A stretch of DNA of 64,000 bases, taken from positions 9,902,556 to 9,966,555 of the forward strand of contig JAIUCV010000001.1 of assembly GCA_026724425.1 (NCBI GenBank), read 5' to 3'. The stretch's first letter is position 1; each line of letters begins with the position of its first letter. Shown in pieces: positions 13,045-24,330 of the stretch. The notes under the pieces are model-generated. The model did not search any database. It was given only the letters and a program-made list of their open reading frames with translations, and was not told the DNA's origin. The stretch comes from Erythrophleum ivorense (Eukaryota > Streptophyta > Magnoliopsida > Fabales > Fabaceae). Position numbers and translations under genes: made by a program.

Positions 13045-15813
13045 TGTAACAACCAGAAAAAAAATGATAAAAAAAAAGAGAAGCTGAAAAATTTTGAAGT
13101 TTTAAAAATTTCTAAGTTTACTAGTTATAGCGAGAAATTGCCTAATTATATCGAATGTACTTATTTGCTATAGTGAGAAAGGGTCTAGCTATAGTGAAAG
13201 TACCTTTTCGCTATAGCGAAAATGCTTTTAGCTATAGCGAGTGCGGGTATCCCATACAAAAACCAGGGAGCTGCTCGCCATAAGGAAAATAGGGATTTGG
13301 AACTTATACGTGCTCGCCATAACGAGGGTTATTCTTCGCTATAATGAGGGTTAGTCCAGAAAAACGTGAAAAAAGAGAATTTGACTTCTTAAAGTATCTA
13401 AATTCATTCTTTCTCTTTTAACCGACCTAAGCTTCGACTAAAAGGGAGAAAAGGGTTGTGGAAAGAAAGAGAGACCAAGAGAAGGAAGGAAGAACAAGGA
13501 AAAGGTAAGCAAGTTTGAGATTTTCATAACTTTCTTCTTAAAACCTTATTCTTCTTTCTTTGCCCTCTCTTTCTATGATTTTGGTTGTTGAATTAGTTGG
13601 GTTTTGGGCTTGGTTCAGAAGAGGGAAAGTGGAAAACCATTCTTGAAGAAGGCTAAAGCTCATGTATCTTCACTTCTTCTTCTTTGCTTTCCTTGAGAAT
13701 GTTGAGTCTACCAACTTGAGAGCTTGAGAGAGAAGAAGAGTTGGTGAAATTCTAAAGAAAGAGAATCCCTAGTTTCTTATATGCTTGTAGGGTTTGCTAT
13801 AAAGAACCCCCTAACTTTGTGAATAATTGTTGAGTTATGAGAGAGTAATTCCATGCTCTTTGTGTGTCTAGGCTTAAGAGAAGCACCTCCATTTAGTTGT
13901 GATTGTGAAACCAAAAAGGGGGAAGAGAAATTGAAAGGGAAGGCTTGTGTTGGCTGATAAGGTAACTCTCCACTCTTTCTTGTTGCATTCTTGGATATGT
14001 AATAGTCATTGTATGCTTATGTATGTGCTTATATTGTGAGACATGCAATTTGATGTTGCCTTGATACATTGATACTAATATGCTTATGTTTTGGGTTGTG
14101 AAAATTGTTCGGGTGAGGTAGTGCCGAAAGTCCCTTGAAATGGGTGAGGTGGAACCAAAAGTCCCTAAACCAAGGGTGAGACCAATTTAAAAGTACCAAA
14201 AACTTAGGTGAGGCTAGACCAAAAGTCCCTAAAACTTATTCTTGGCATTGATATGATATTCATGGCATGAAAAGTATGTGTTGTGTAATTTGGAATGGTT
14301 TGCATGCTTTGATTTGTTTATATGCCTTGATTGTTTCCTTGAATGAGTGCATGAGTTATTGAGATTCCATGAATCTCACCCCCTTCCCTCTCCCATCTTA
14401 ACATGTTAGGTAGAGCTCAAGGAGATCAAAGTACAAATCAAGGAGCCTAATTGAACATGCTTAGGGAGTTGTATAGCTATTTTGGTTCTTTTAATGTAAA
14501 GAGGTGCCAAAATGAATATACACGCATTATTTTTGAGATGCAAATATTTGAGCAAGTGTAGAAATATGTATAAATGATGTATGAACTATGTAAAGAGCCA
14601 AAACAATAAAAATGTGGGATTTGACCATTTTGTGAATTGTATGCAATAGTGTATTTTGGCCCGTAACATAGTGAGTTTGAAATGTATGATAATATGGATC
14701 ACTTGGACATTTCATATATCCTATGTTTATGCTTTAAAACTTGTCCAAGAGGTGCTAGAACATGTAGGAGGCCATTTGGACCCACTTTGAACTATTTTGG
14801 GTGTCAAAAACTGTTAAATTTGTGAGCTCCATCAAAATATGACCAAATGAGCTCTTCTTGATATAAAATTCGGAATGCCTTTAGAGCTTGTTGAGAGCTT
14901 CTTGGGAAGTTAAAGTGGGTAATATTTGGAGGTCTATGGAATATTTGGTGAATTGTTGAAGTTGGAGAATTTTCTAGTTTTGGTTATTGTACTATACAAC
15001 TAGGTCTGAAAATGAATCTGTGTTATTCATGGACCAAACGGTGTCCGATTATTATAAAATTTTATGTGCATAAATTAGATATCCATAGTGACCTATATCA
15101 AATAGAAGCACCTCGATTGGAGGTCTGTAGAGGGAGAAAGAACTTCCTGAAATTCTATATCAATATCAGGGAAGTCATCCGATCTTTGTTACTATTCTAT
15201 CAATTTTTGAGATCCAAGGGTTACAGAAATGATCTGAACTTATTTTTCACCTTTAGTTAACATATGTAGCTTTCCAAATTGGTATAGTTTGCCCAAATTG
15301 AATTTTTGTGGAATTAGTTATAAATTTTTGAATTTCATGACAGCAAGCTGCATCAGTACCAGGGGCAGTCAGATGTCTATCTCTTTTTCGATGTCAAACA
15401 TGGTCCAAATGCTGAAATTGTGGTTAGAAAGTATTTTTAGTGTAAATTTAACACTTAGAGCTTTCTAGAGAGCTATGGTTTGCTTAATTTTTATTTTTTT
15501 AGAATTAGTTATAATTTTTCAAAATTAGAGCAAAAAATATGACTTTTGGGCCCATTTGAGAAATTGTATTTTCTTGATTTTTGGTTTCATATCCATGGTT
15601 TATGGGTTGTTTGATACTATGTATGAGTTGTATAAATGAAATTTAAGTAGAGAATGTGAATGATGGGTTCACGGGACTCACGAGACAAAATATAACTATT
15701 TAAACCCTAACTTAAAATATTGAAATACTACGATTTTGGTCATTTTCATTAAAAATCATATGGAATTAAGCCTAAATGGAGATTAATTGAAATTAAGGCA
15801 TTATGGTGTTACA
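13045..15813 (+). mobile_element. Solo LTR, probably Ty3/gypsy, flanked by 5-bp TSD AGGAC
   Basis: The element begins TGTAACAACC and ends GGTGTTACA, giving the perfect 7-bp inverted ends TGTAACA/TGTTACA of an LTR. The 5-bp sequence AGGAC occurs directly on both sides (13040-13044 and 15814-15818). There is no internal domain, no second LTR and no gag-pol reading frame, so this is a solo LTR of 2769 bp left after LTR-LTR recombination. The TGTAAC start and large size fit the Del/Tekay group of chromoviruses, but that assignment is inference. Near the 5' end are repeated GCTATAGCGA-like motifs, and at 14108-14240 a short repeat of the pattern GGTGAGG ... AAAAGTCCCTAAA. ORFs inside (14527-14715 minus, 15012-15260 plus) are not supported. 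Confidence 0.85.
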
Positions 15814-15818
15814 AGGAC

Positions 15819-18699
15819 CATCCTTATCAAATTAGACCAAAACGTAACTCAACTCAACTTATGAACTTATAGGTTATAATGGGAAAATATTAATTTCTTA
15901 TATATTAAAATCTAATTAGGTCTAATTTCACATTCCAATGTCTAGTTAGGTTACATATCATTATAATGTATAAAGGAGATTTGATATATAATCTTATATA
16001 ATATATTACTTGCATCAAGTAAATAATAAATTTATAATATATTATATTAGCTTATATTATCATACCTAATACAATATATCACATATGCCCTCAATCTCTG
16101 TGTTTGTAAAGGAGTTTATAAACCAACTTTATCTATGATTATCATTTAATACACACACACACATATATATTAAATTATAACTTGGATAGAGATATACATG
16201 TCAATTTTTGAGTTTGAGATTATCAAATAAAAATTATATAATTTTTTTCTAAAACTATTTTAAGAGTGAATTTTCTAAACGAATTCTTTTTTTCAAAAAT
16301 TGTTTTCAAAACTTGTGTTCAAATTTTTTTTGTAAAAATGAAAATGAAAACAGAATCTGAGCGCATCTCTGATTGTACTTGAGAAGCATTTTTTCCATTC
16401 AGAAGTTATAAATAACTTTTTATTGAATTTTTAATTAAAAATAATTTAGCTTATTTTTGCATATTTTCTTTTGCTTTTATGGGTATCTTTTTCAATGATT
16501 GAAGAAAAAGAGAAAATAGTGAGTCGTGTATATGTCAAGGTGTAGCTGGTTCTAACAGATAGATGCAGGAAATTGGATCTATACCTACTATGCTGGAAAG
16601 TGAGACAAGGTTTGCAATATAAAAATAAATAAAACCTAAGTATACAGTTTTAAAGTATTTATTATTAAATTTTTAATAAAAATATTTTTTTAAAAAAATT
16701 TGTATGTACCATGTTTTATTAATTAAACTAATACCAATCACTTAAAAATATCCAATCCTATAAAAATATACGCCCGATGAGTGAATTAATAATATATCGT
16801 CAATTAATTTTTTGGCTTTTTTGATGTAAATGTAGAGTAAATTTTATTGACAAATATCTATAAGAAGTACATCAAAGAAAAATAATGGACTAGACTCAAT
16901 GCAATAACCCTCAATTAGTTGACAGCACACTAGTTTTAATTTTTAAAATTGAGATGTTAATATTCTGAGTTGAATTCTTATTTTTAAGTCTTTTTCCTAC
17001 TCCTATCTTCAAATATCACCTTATGTAAACAAAATAAGTAAATAAATAAAAACACTCAACTGAATATTTTAAAAGATCAATAACTTTATTGAACGAGGAT
17101 TACTTTATCAAATCAAAAAATTGGAAATTGTTTATGGATTAATATTAGTTTAAAAGAATTTATAATCCTATGTGTTTGATATAAAAAAGAAAAATGCTTG
17201 CACAAGCACATGCACCCTCTCGTATAAATTAAATTGCATTTATTTAAATCCGTATGATGAAAATTTACAAAAATTTTATTTTTTATTCATATTAATGATC
17301 ATTAAATAATATAATACTTAATCATTAAATAACATAGTACTTAAATATCTTTAATTAGAAGTAATATTTCAAAAGAAAAATCTTCAGAAGTAATATCTAC
17401 CACTCAATGCTTGTATGTAAGTATAATTAATTGCAATCTTAGAAAATTTTAATGTTTTTTTTAATAAATCTTGTACCAATTATTTCACCCTAGAAAAAAA
17501 AATTCCTGTTCCAATTATAACTATTTTTCAATTTCTTTTTTCTTTTTCAAGTGAGATCTAGGACCATTCATTCTAGTTGAGGACATAGAATCAGACAATG
17601 GAAGCCATGATAAACATATTATATTTGTGAATTGTTGAAAAAGCAAGCGATATCCATTGAACTAAAATGAAAAGAAAACACGAAAACGCTTTTGAAAATT
17701 TTATATACGCATAGTTGAAGAATAAGATAAAGAATTAGCAGCAAATAGCCCCATATTCATATTCAATTCTTATTATGTGGAACCACTTGCCATGCTTCAC
17801 GGAGCATATTAAATCTCCCTCTTCATCATTTCTGCTTATAATATTAACTTAAATTTCTACACACTGCTTTTTCCACCCACATATATAAACCCTTTCAAAA
17901 TTTTAATTTGAGCTTCTGCTAAAAGGATTTTGATAACAACGTTGCTGAGTTTGAATTTTGAGAAGATTATAGTTGAGAATATCAAGTTCAAGATAGTTAT
18001 ATTAAATGATCTTAAATTTTAATTTAAAATTCTAAATTATTATTTTTTTATTAAAACTTTTTAGTGTTAAGATTTTATATTGGTGGTCAATTTTTTTAAA
18101 GAGATTTTTTGATAGTTAATCTTTCAATTAAGTTTAATCATCCTTTAATAAAAATATACTTATTATACTCCAATACTATTAAATACTTCAATACTATTGC
18201 GATTACAAATAAATAATTTTTGCTTAAAATATAAGATCTAATTTAATTATAATTTAAAACTAAATTATGTTGACTTTTACATTTAAAAAAATCAAATTCA
18301 ATTACATGACAAAATATAAATAACAGTAGAGTGCTTAGTATTATATGTTCTAAAAATAAATTCTTTTGGTAGGCTTTGCTTCTACAATGATTCCTATACC
18401 AAAGCACCAGATATATGTGATTAGATGTAGATGTGAAATTAAAGAAAAATTTTATGCATAAATAATATATTCTATTTTGTATACCAAAAGTAAAAGGGAT
18501 ACACCTAAAGGTAGTTTTTTATACTTTTATTATAAAGCTTTTTTTAATAAAATTATAACAAAGATAAAAATTATTTTTAAAAACTTAATAATGTAATGTT
18601 GAGTTATAGAAAATTTATATTTATTTATAAAAACTATATATCTATCATGTTATTATTAAAGTTACACAAATTTTGAGTTAAGTAAAAAGTTAGTCTAAC
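15819..18699. other. Intergenic, AT-rich, no gene recognised
   Basis: The start continues the interrupted dispersed repeat. A short (AC)n/(AT)n tract lies at 16151-16172. The remainder is low-complexity AT-rich DNA without supported ORFs. Confidence 0.4.
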
Positions 18700-18995
18700 C
18701 CAATATTTAGGCTTAGCTCAATTTGACCTAATATTAGGCCAAATCAGTATCTTAGATTAGTCAAGTCTTTTTTTTTTTAATTTTGGACAAAAAATATAAA
18801 ATAACCCTTAAAAATGTTTATATAAGTTCTTATAAAATTATATTTTATCCTATAAAAAATTAAAATTTTTATATAAATTTCTATAAAAAAAACTTTTTAC
18901 TAAATGAAACCAAATTGACTCAGCATCCAGCTCACAAATTTTTATTTTTTAACCCAACCCAACTTGGTCTAATGTGATTAGGCTAAATTAGGTTA
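18700..18995 (-). repeat. Dispersed repeat family, reverse-complement copy
   Basis: Text such as TTAGGCTTAGCTCAATTTGACC followed by an AT-rich core (TTTATATAAATTTCTATAAA) and a closing CCCAACCCAACTTGG is the reverse complement of the type found at 12280-13044. It lies about 100 bp upstream of the HIPP promoter. Confidence 0.4.
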
Positions 18996-19108
18996 TGTTT
19001 ACCCCAAATTATTAAAATTATAAAATTATTATAATTTAATTAAACATCTAATAACAAAAATATAACCAATTTTGTATAACCCTCTCCCAATCTTTTTGAG
19101 CCTAGCTC

Positions 19109-19116
19109 TATATAAA
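19109..19116 (+). promoter_or_regulatory. TATA box of the HIPP gene
   Basis: TATATAAA lies 129 bp before the ATG at 19238 and upstream of the (TC)n-rich leader. Its position suits a core promoter with transcription starting near 19140. Confidence 0.6.
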
Positions 19117-19163
19117 CAGACTTCACAATATAATGTCTAATCCAAGTCTCACTGTGTTCTCTG

Positions 19164-19165
<2 letters not shown>

Positions 19166-19204
<39 letters not shown>
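19166..19204 (+). repeat. (TC)n microsatellite in the 5' UTR
   Basis: About 19 uninterrupted TC dinucleotides sit between the TATA box and the start codon. Pyrimidine-rich TC tracts of this kind are common in plant 5' leaders. It also creates false Ser-Leu and Arg-Glu ORFs on both strands. Confidence 0.9.
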
Positions 19205-19206
<2 letters not shown>

Positions 19207-19237
19207 GGCTTTGCTTTCTGCAAAAGAGAAAAGCAAC

Positions 19238-19578
19238 ATGGGTGCACTCGATTACCTCTCCAACTTTTGCACTGTAATTACCACCACAAAGCCCAGGCGC
19301 AAACCAATGCAGGTTCATTATACCTTTCAACAACAACCTTCTTTTCTTCTTCTAACCACCTCCCTCCTTCCTTCTCCTAAACACAGATGAATGCGTTTTC
19401 TCTACTTTCACTCCTTTTTATCGTTCTAGAATGGGTTGGTCTTAATTGTTTCATGTTTTTTCTTTTCTTTTCAGACTGTTGAGATCAAAGTCAAAATGGA
19501 CTGTGATGGCTGTGAACGAAGAGTCAGAAATGCAGTGGCTCACATGAAAGGTCCTCCATTACAGGAGCTGAACACCTA

Positions 19579-19613
<35 letters not shown>

Positions 19614-20595
19614 GTTTCATTTTTTTTCTTTTGGGTTGATTTTGATTTCCTTTTGTTTTTGGATTCGAATTCTTTAATTTTAGAGACGATTTTAATATTT
19701 AATTTTATTGTGTTCCCATTATTGTTCACAAAACCTTACTTTTGTTCTCCGTTATTCATTTATGAGAAGGAAAATTAGAAGCATAATTTTTGTGACCTTT
19801 AATAGAAGATTAATTAAATTTAAAGTGACCATAAGTTCAAGTTCACAAGTGTTCTCTCTCTTTCTCTCTCTTCTGTTTCCTTCAACTTAGAGGAAGTTCG
19901 GATACTTAATTTGAAGTTTAGAACAATTTCTAATATACGAATGTTAATAATCTTCCTTAATTTGTCGTATTTTTTTAAATTTTATTCTACTTCTTTTGGA
20001 AACATTCAAGTCTATATTGAGATCCTCTATTTGACAGACCATACATACGCATATCCTCTTAACCTATAAATTATAATGGTTACCATGGTGTTAATACAGT
20101 GTAAGCAAATTAAAAAACAAATTAGGAAAGATGTACGAAATACCCTACCAAACCCACTAATTATTTTTAAGCGTTCATTTTCCAAAACCTATAACTTCTA
20201 TTGTCGTTTATAGATATAACTATACCTGGTCTCTAAATTAACCTGCAAAACCTACAATTTTCATGTCTTTAAGGTGTAGTTTTTTCGTTTTTGTAGGAGT
20301 GAAATCTGTGGAGGTGAACAGAAAGCAGAGCCGTGTGACAGTTAGTGGTTATGTTGATCCAAACAAGGTATTAAAGAGGATTAAGAGAACTGGCAAAAAA
20401 AGAGCTGAGTTTTGGCCTTATGTTCCCCAACATCTGGTGCATTTTCCTTATGCGTCTGGAGTCTACGACAAAAGAGCACCGTCCGGCTATGTCCGGAACG
20501 TCGGCCAAGCATTTTCGGCGACATCGAATGCACCGGAGGAGCAATTCATGTCCTTTTTCAGTGACGATAATGTGAATGCTTGTTCAATAATGTAA
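19238..20595 (+). CDS. Heavy metal-associated isoprenylated plant protein (HIPP), three exons
   Basis: A small metal-binding, prenylated protein of about 149 residues. Exons are 19238-19312, 19475-19550 and 20297-20595, with GT-AG introns and matching phases; stop TAA 20593-20595. The start MGALDYLSNFC matches the N-terminus usual in the HIPP20-27 type. The HMA domain follows, with the metal site MDCDGC (MxCxxC) and ERRVRNAVAHMKGVKSVEV. The second half has the conserved KRTGKKRAEFWPYVP block and ends in CSIM, a CaaX box expected to be farnesylated, which places the protein at membranes or the nucleus. Known members bind Cd, Zn or Cu and interact with transcription factors or ACBP2; the exact role here is inferred only. 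Intron 2 holds a second (CT)n tract at 19581-19611. Confidence 0.93.
19581..19611 (+). repeat. (CT)n microsatellite in HIPP intron 2
   Basis: About 15 CT repeats, 30 bp after the donor site of intron 2. It is a second, separate tract in the same gene. Confidence 0.85.
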
Positions 20596-21149
20596 GGATT
20601 ATGTGAGGTTTAATATGGAAAATTATGAACCTTTTTGGTTCACATTTCACCTTCTTTTGTCAATTTTGATGGTGAAGAAAAGTAAGCTTTTGGAATCCAA
20701 TCAAACTTTGAATCGGTGAGAAGATCGAATCACCAAGTTATGGTTCATCACGTTACGCCATCATTTAATTTGGTTAAATTGATTATTTTTAAAATAATAT
20801 AAATACATATATTATTATAAAAATTTGAACAAATAAAATATAATGTTATATATTTTAATAAAAAATTAGTTATTTATAACAAATTTAAGTTAATACAGTT
20901 TTTTAACTTTAAATATGTCAAGGACTCGTTTCCATAAAATTTATTTCCAAATGAACAAAAGATAAGTTACATAATTTCAAAGAAAATTACTTTATTGAAT
21001 TTATTCTTTCAAATAGATTTAGTACTCCTCAATGACATAGCTTTTGAGGCCATACGATTCGTTTGACAGGTGCAAAACTTAGTGGAAGAGGATGACAATG
21101 GAGCAGTCATTGGACTTCCTATTCTCATTAAACTATCCCATCTAAGGAA
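20596..21149. other. HIPP 3' UTR and flank, no further gene
   Basis: The stretch after the HIPP stop contains its 3' UTR and AT-rich sequence. No supported ORF or element ends were found. Confidence 0.4.
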
Positions 21150-21570
21150 GTGTTTGGTTCAATGGAGGGGAGGGGAGGGGAGGAGTTTTAATGATATGTT
21201 ATTTGGTTGAAGAGAGGAGGGGAGGGGAGGGGAGGGAAGAGATTAATGGACAATTATACCCTTAATTAATTTTTTTTTGTTCTTAAGATATTTTTATAAA
21301 AAAAGCTTTTTTTTTTTTACTTTTTATTATAAAAAATATTTTAAATCTTATTAAAAAAATAATATTTATATTATATTTGAAGTAAAAATAATTCAAGGGG
21401 CAATTTAGTCAAACTCACCCAAAATATTTCTCTCCCCTCCAAAACCTCCCACTTTTGGAGGGGAGGGGAGGGGAGGCAAAATATTGCCTCCCCTCCCCTC
21501 CTCTCCAATTTTTACATATCCAAACAAGGGGAAGGGCTCCCCTCCCCCCAAACCCCTCCAACCAAACAAG
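21150..21570. mobile_element. MITE with GGGGA-rich terminal inverted repeats (G-quadruplex prone)
   Basis: The left end TGTTTGGTTCAATGGAGGGG and the right end, inverted TGTTTGGTTGGAGGGG, form terminal inverted repeats. Each end has several runs of four G (or C): 21165-21183, 21218-21237 and, as mixed strands, 21436-21508. The interior is AT-rich without a credible ORF. It abuts a LINE-derived fragment, and exact boundaries and target duplication are uncertain. Superfamily unassigned; the TTTGGTT ends are common among hAT and PIF MITEs. Confidence 0.65.
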
Positions 21571-21574
21571 GGGT

Positions 21575-22110
21575 AAGAGTTGGGTGTGGGTGAAGCTTAA
21601 CGTAGATGATGCTACTAAAGATAGTCTGGGGTCGTTGTGAATCATTGGATTTGTTAATAATCTTGGCATATGTGATGCTATTATTGCTCATCTTTAGTGT
21701 ACTTAATGGTTTGGAGATTGTATAGAGATGTGGGCTTAGAAGAATAATGATTTAAAGTAATTCTACTTTGATGGTTAAAGTTACAAATGATGAGAGCAAT
21801 ACAACTTAATGGGCTAACCATATTCTCTTCGGATTAAAGAAATGGCTTAATATGGATTAGCAAGTAGAAGCTGGACACACTTATAAAGAAGGTAATGTCT
21901 ATGCAAATTGACTAGTTTCCTACAGTTTGAGTAAAGCTTTGAAGTCTACTGTGCTTCAGGTCCCCTCTCTTGATCTAAGTCTATTAATCCTTAATGATAT
22001 TGCAGAATCTGTTTTAAGCCACGCCACAATCTTGTAGCTTTTTATTTTTTGTTTTTTTAGGTCTTTTGACCTCGTCTCTACCCCAAAGAAAAAAAAGTAA
22101 AAAAATTTAA
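21575..22110 (+). pseudogene. Decayed LINE (L1-type) C-terminal RNase H-like domain
   Basis: A broken plus-strand reading begins WVKLNVDDATKDSLGSL, the typical start of the RVT_3/RNase H-like domain at the C-terminus of plant L1 LINEs. Several stops and frame changes follow. Later pieces include a HT(Y)KEGNV-like motif near 21880 and a hydrophobic end followed by CCCCAAAGAAAAAAAAG near 22080-22100, resembling the A-rich tail of a LINE. It is a non-functional 5'-truncated insertion. Confidence 0.6.
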
Positions 22111-23827
22111 ATATAAAATTTATATTTTTGTTATCAAATTCTTTATTAATAATATAACAAGTGTATTCTTGTATAGTTTAGTCACATAATTGGGTCTTTT
22201 GAAAATAATTTTTTACATATTATATTTTCATTAAAAAGATATTATAACAAACACTTAAAAGAACTTTTATCCAAATCTAATATTGAAAGAATTGATTTTA
22301 AAAAAAGAAAATTGGTAGTGAGTTGTACATGATACCTGCCTGGTGGACTAAATGGTATAAAGTTGCCAAATGAATCCCACATCATTCAAATAGCGAACTT
22401 GTTGTGTACACTACTTTACGCTTTAAGCAAACGGGGCTCACAACCGAATATCCTCACTATTGATTGGAGCTTTTTAAAACTTAGTGGGGTGGAGTACATT
22501 CTTTTAAATTGGAAGATTTGGGAAGGGTTAAATTTGTTACAAAATTATCATCATTCAAGCTCACGGTACCTAATTAATGATATTGTAACATCTATAAAAG
22601 TAGATTATCATCTATTTTTTTACTCCTTAATGGGATAGGATGTAGAATTGGGTGAGTCTACTCTATTCAATGAAGCTGTGTCTTCTACTATAAAGGGCAT
22701 AATATTGTTTACTATGCCTTCTAAATAAGAGACTTGTTCTTTTTTATCTTTCTTTTTTTGTTCTTTCTAAACATTCTTTCTATGACAACACGGTGTTGTT
22801 ATAGCAAAAGAATCAAACCCTAAAACATTGACTTAGTGTTTCACATCAAAACAGTTAAAAGAATACTAATAAAAATCTGAAATTAAGTTATAAGAATATT
22901 TCATTAAAAAAATACTTAAAAATCTGAAAATAACTCATAAGAATATTTCATTCATGGCTCACGAGAGAAATTGAACTGGACTAGTGACTCTTGGTCCCAG
23001 AAAAACACTGCATGTGATGATTCTAAATCTTTAGCTACAATTTTTTTTCATATTATTTTACATAGATCTTGAATTTTTAAGCAACTGAACTTTTCATCGT
23101 TAGATTCATATTAAAATTCTCATATTTATGTCAAATTCTTCATAAAATTACTTTAACAAAAAAAACACTCTGAAACGCTATGCTATGGGAACATGGAAAA
23201 CGCTGGAGAGCAATCAAACTTTATCAAATTTATATTCAAATAGCAGACATCATTTTCGAAGGTTGTAGATAGAATTTGATTCTTGCTGCCTACCACAAAC
23301 AACTCGAATAATTCAATGCCAAATTATTACTGTTACTCCTAACTCTTACTTTTATTTAAGTCAATATATTGCTATGCATATATTTGTGTGTCTAAATGTG
23401 AAATAATTGAACAATAATTTATATATATGCAATTTAAACTTCTTAAATACCTTTTATTTTAGCTTTCTACAAAACAGGGTTTGCATGCCATGCCCGTTCC
23501 CTAGAACAATACATATTTTGACTTTTTCTTTATGTAAAATTTCTTTAATTTGCATCAATTCATGCCTTAAAAAGGTTCACGTCGATATATATTCTGCTTT
23601 ATGAGCTCACTTTGTCTTTTGCATCTGATCGCTAGACTTCCTTCGCACATTTTCTTCTTTCTTTTGAGCCAGATAGAGATCATATTCTCTTTTTCTATCT
23701 AAAGACCCTTGAAAAGCTTATATTCAATCCCTTACACCAAAGTGGAGAAATGGTCCCAATAAAATAATTAAAGAGTTTATTTTACTTATTCTCATTTAAT
23801 GAAACTATTAATTTATTATGATTTAAA
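22111..23827. other. Intergenic, no gene recognised
   Basis: An ORF of 91 codons at 22363-22638 and others nearby match no family I know and have no introns, signals or neighbours to support them. The sequence is AT-rich. Confidence 0.4.
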
Positions 23828-24330
23828 CACTACATCATTTTTTTTAGTTATAGTAACAGTTTCTTAGGAACACCTAAAAAAATATTCAATGAAATCAAAA
23901 TATGCAACAGTTTATAAAATTGTTGCTTATCATATTAGTTTAAGCAAAAAAATTTAGATAATACTTTACAAATCATTACATAAAATCAAAATATACAATA
24001 TAGACATATAGTAATAGATTAAGCAACGAAATTCAAGTAACATTCTAAACCGTAATATAATATGCAACAATTTATAAAATTGTTATTTACACTAATAGTT
24101 TAAACAATTGAATTTAAATTACACTTTAAAATTGTTGCATAATTTCAAAATATGCAACATTGTACAAAATTGTTGCTTACACTAGCTATAGTAGTTTAAG
24201 TAATAAAATTTAGACAACAAATCTTGTAACGGTTGCATAAAGTCAAAATATGCAATGATTTTCAAATCAGTTACTTACCCTAATAGTTAAAACAACGAAG
24301 TTTAGACCATTCTAATAACTTAATATATTT
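23828..24330 (+). repeat. Degenerate tandem repeat, about 90 bp period, with possible CACTA end
   Basis: The core CAAAATATGCAACA (with variants) recurs at about 23901, 23991, 24061, 24151 and 24249, that is every 70-98 bp. Each unit carries CAACAATTTATAAAATTGTTG-like dyad symmetry and a following TAGTTTAAACAA-like word. CACTAC occurs at 23828, the kind of terminus used by CACTA transposons, whose subterminal regions hold such repeats. The matching right end was not found, so this is at most a remnant. Confidence 0.5.

Noticed and set aside
19040..19390. Overlapping ORFs on both strands with Arg-Glu or Ser-Leu runs
   Set aside because: They read the (TC)n tract of the HIPP 5' UTR; the real start is ATG 19238.
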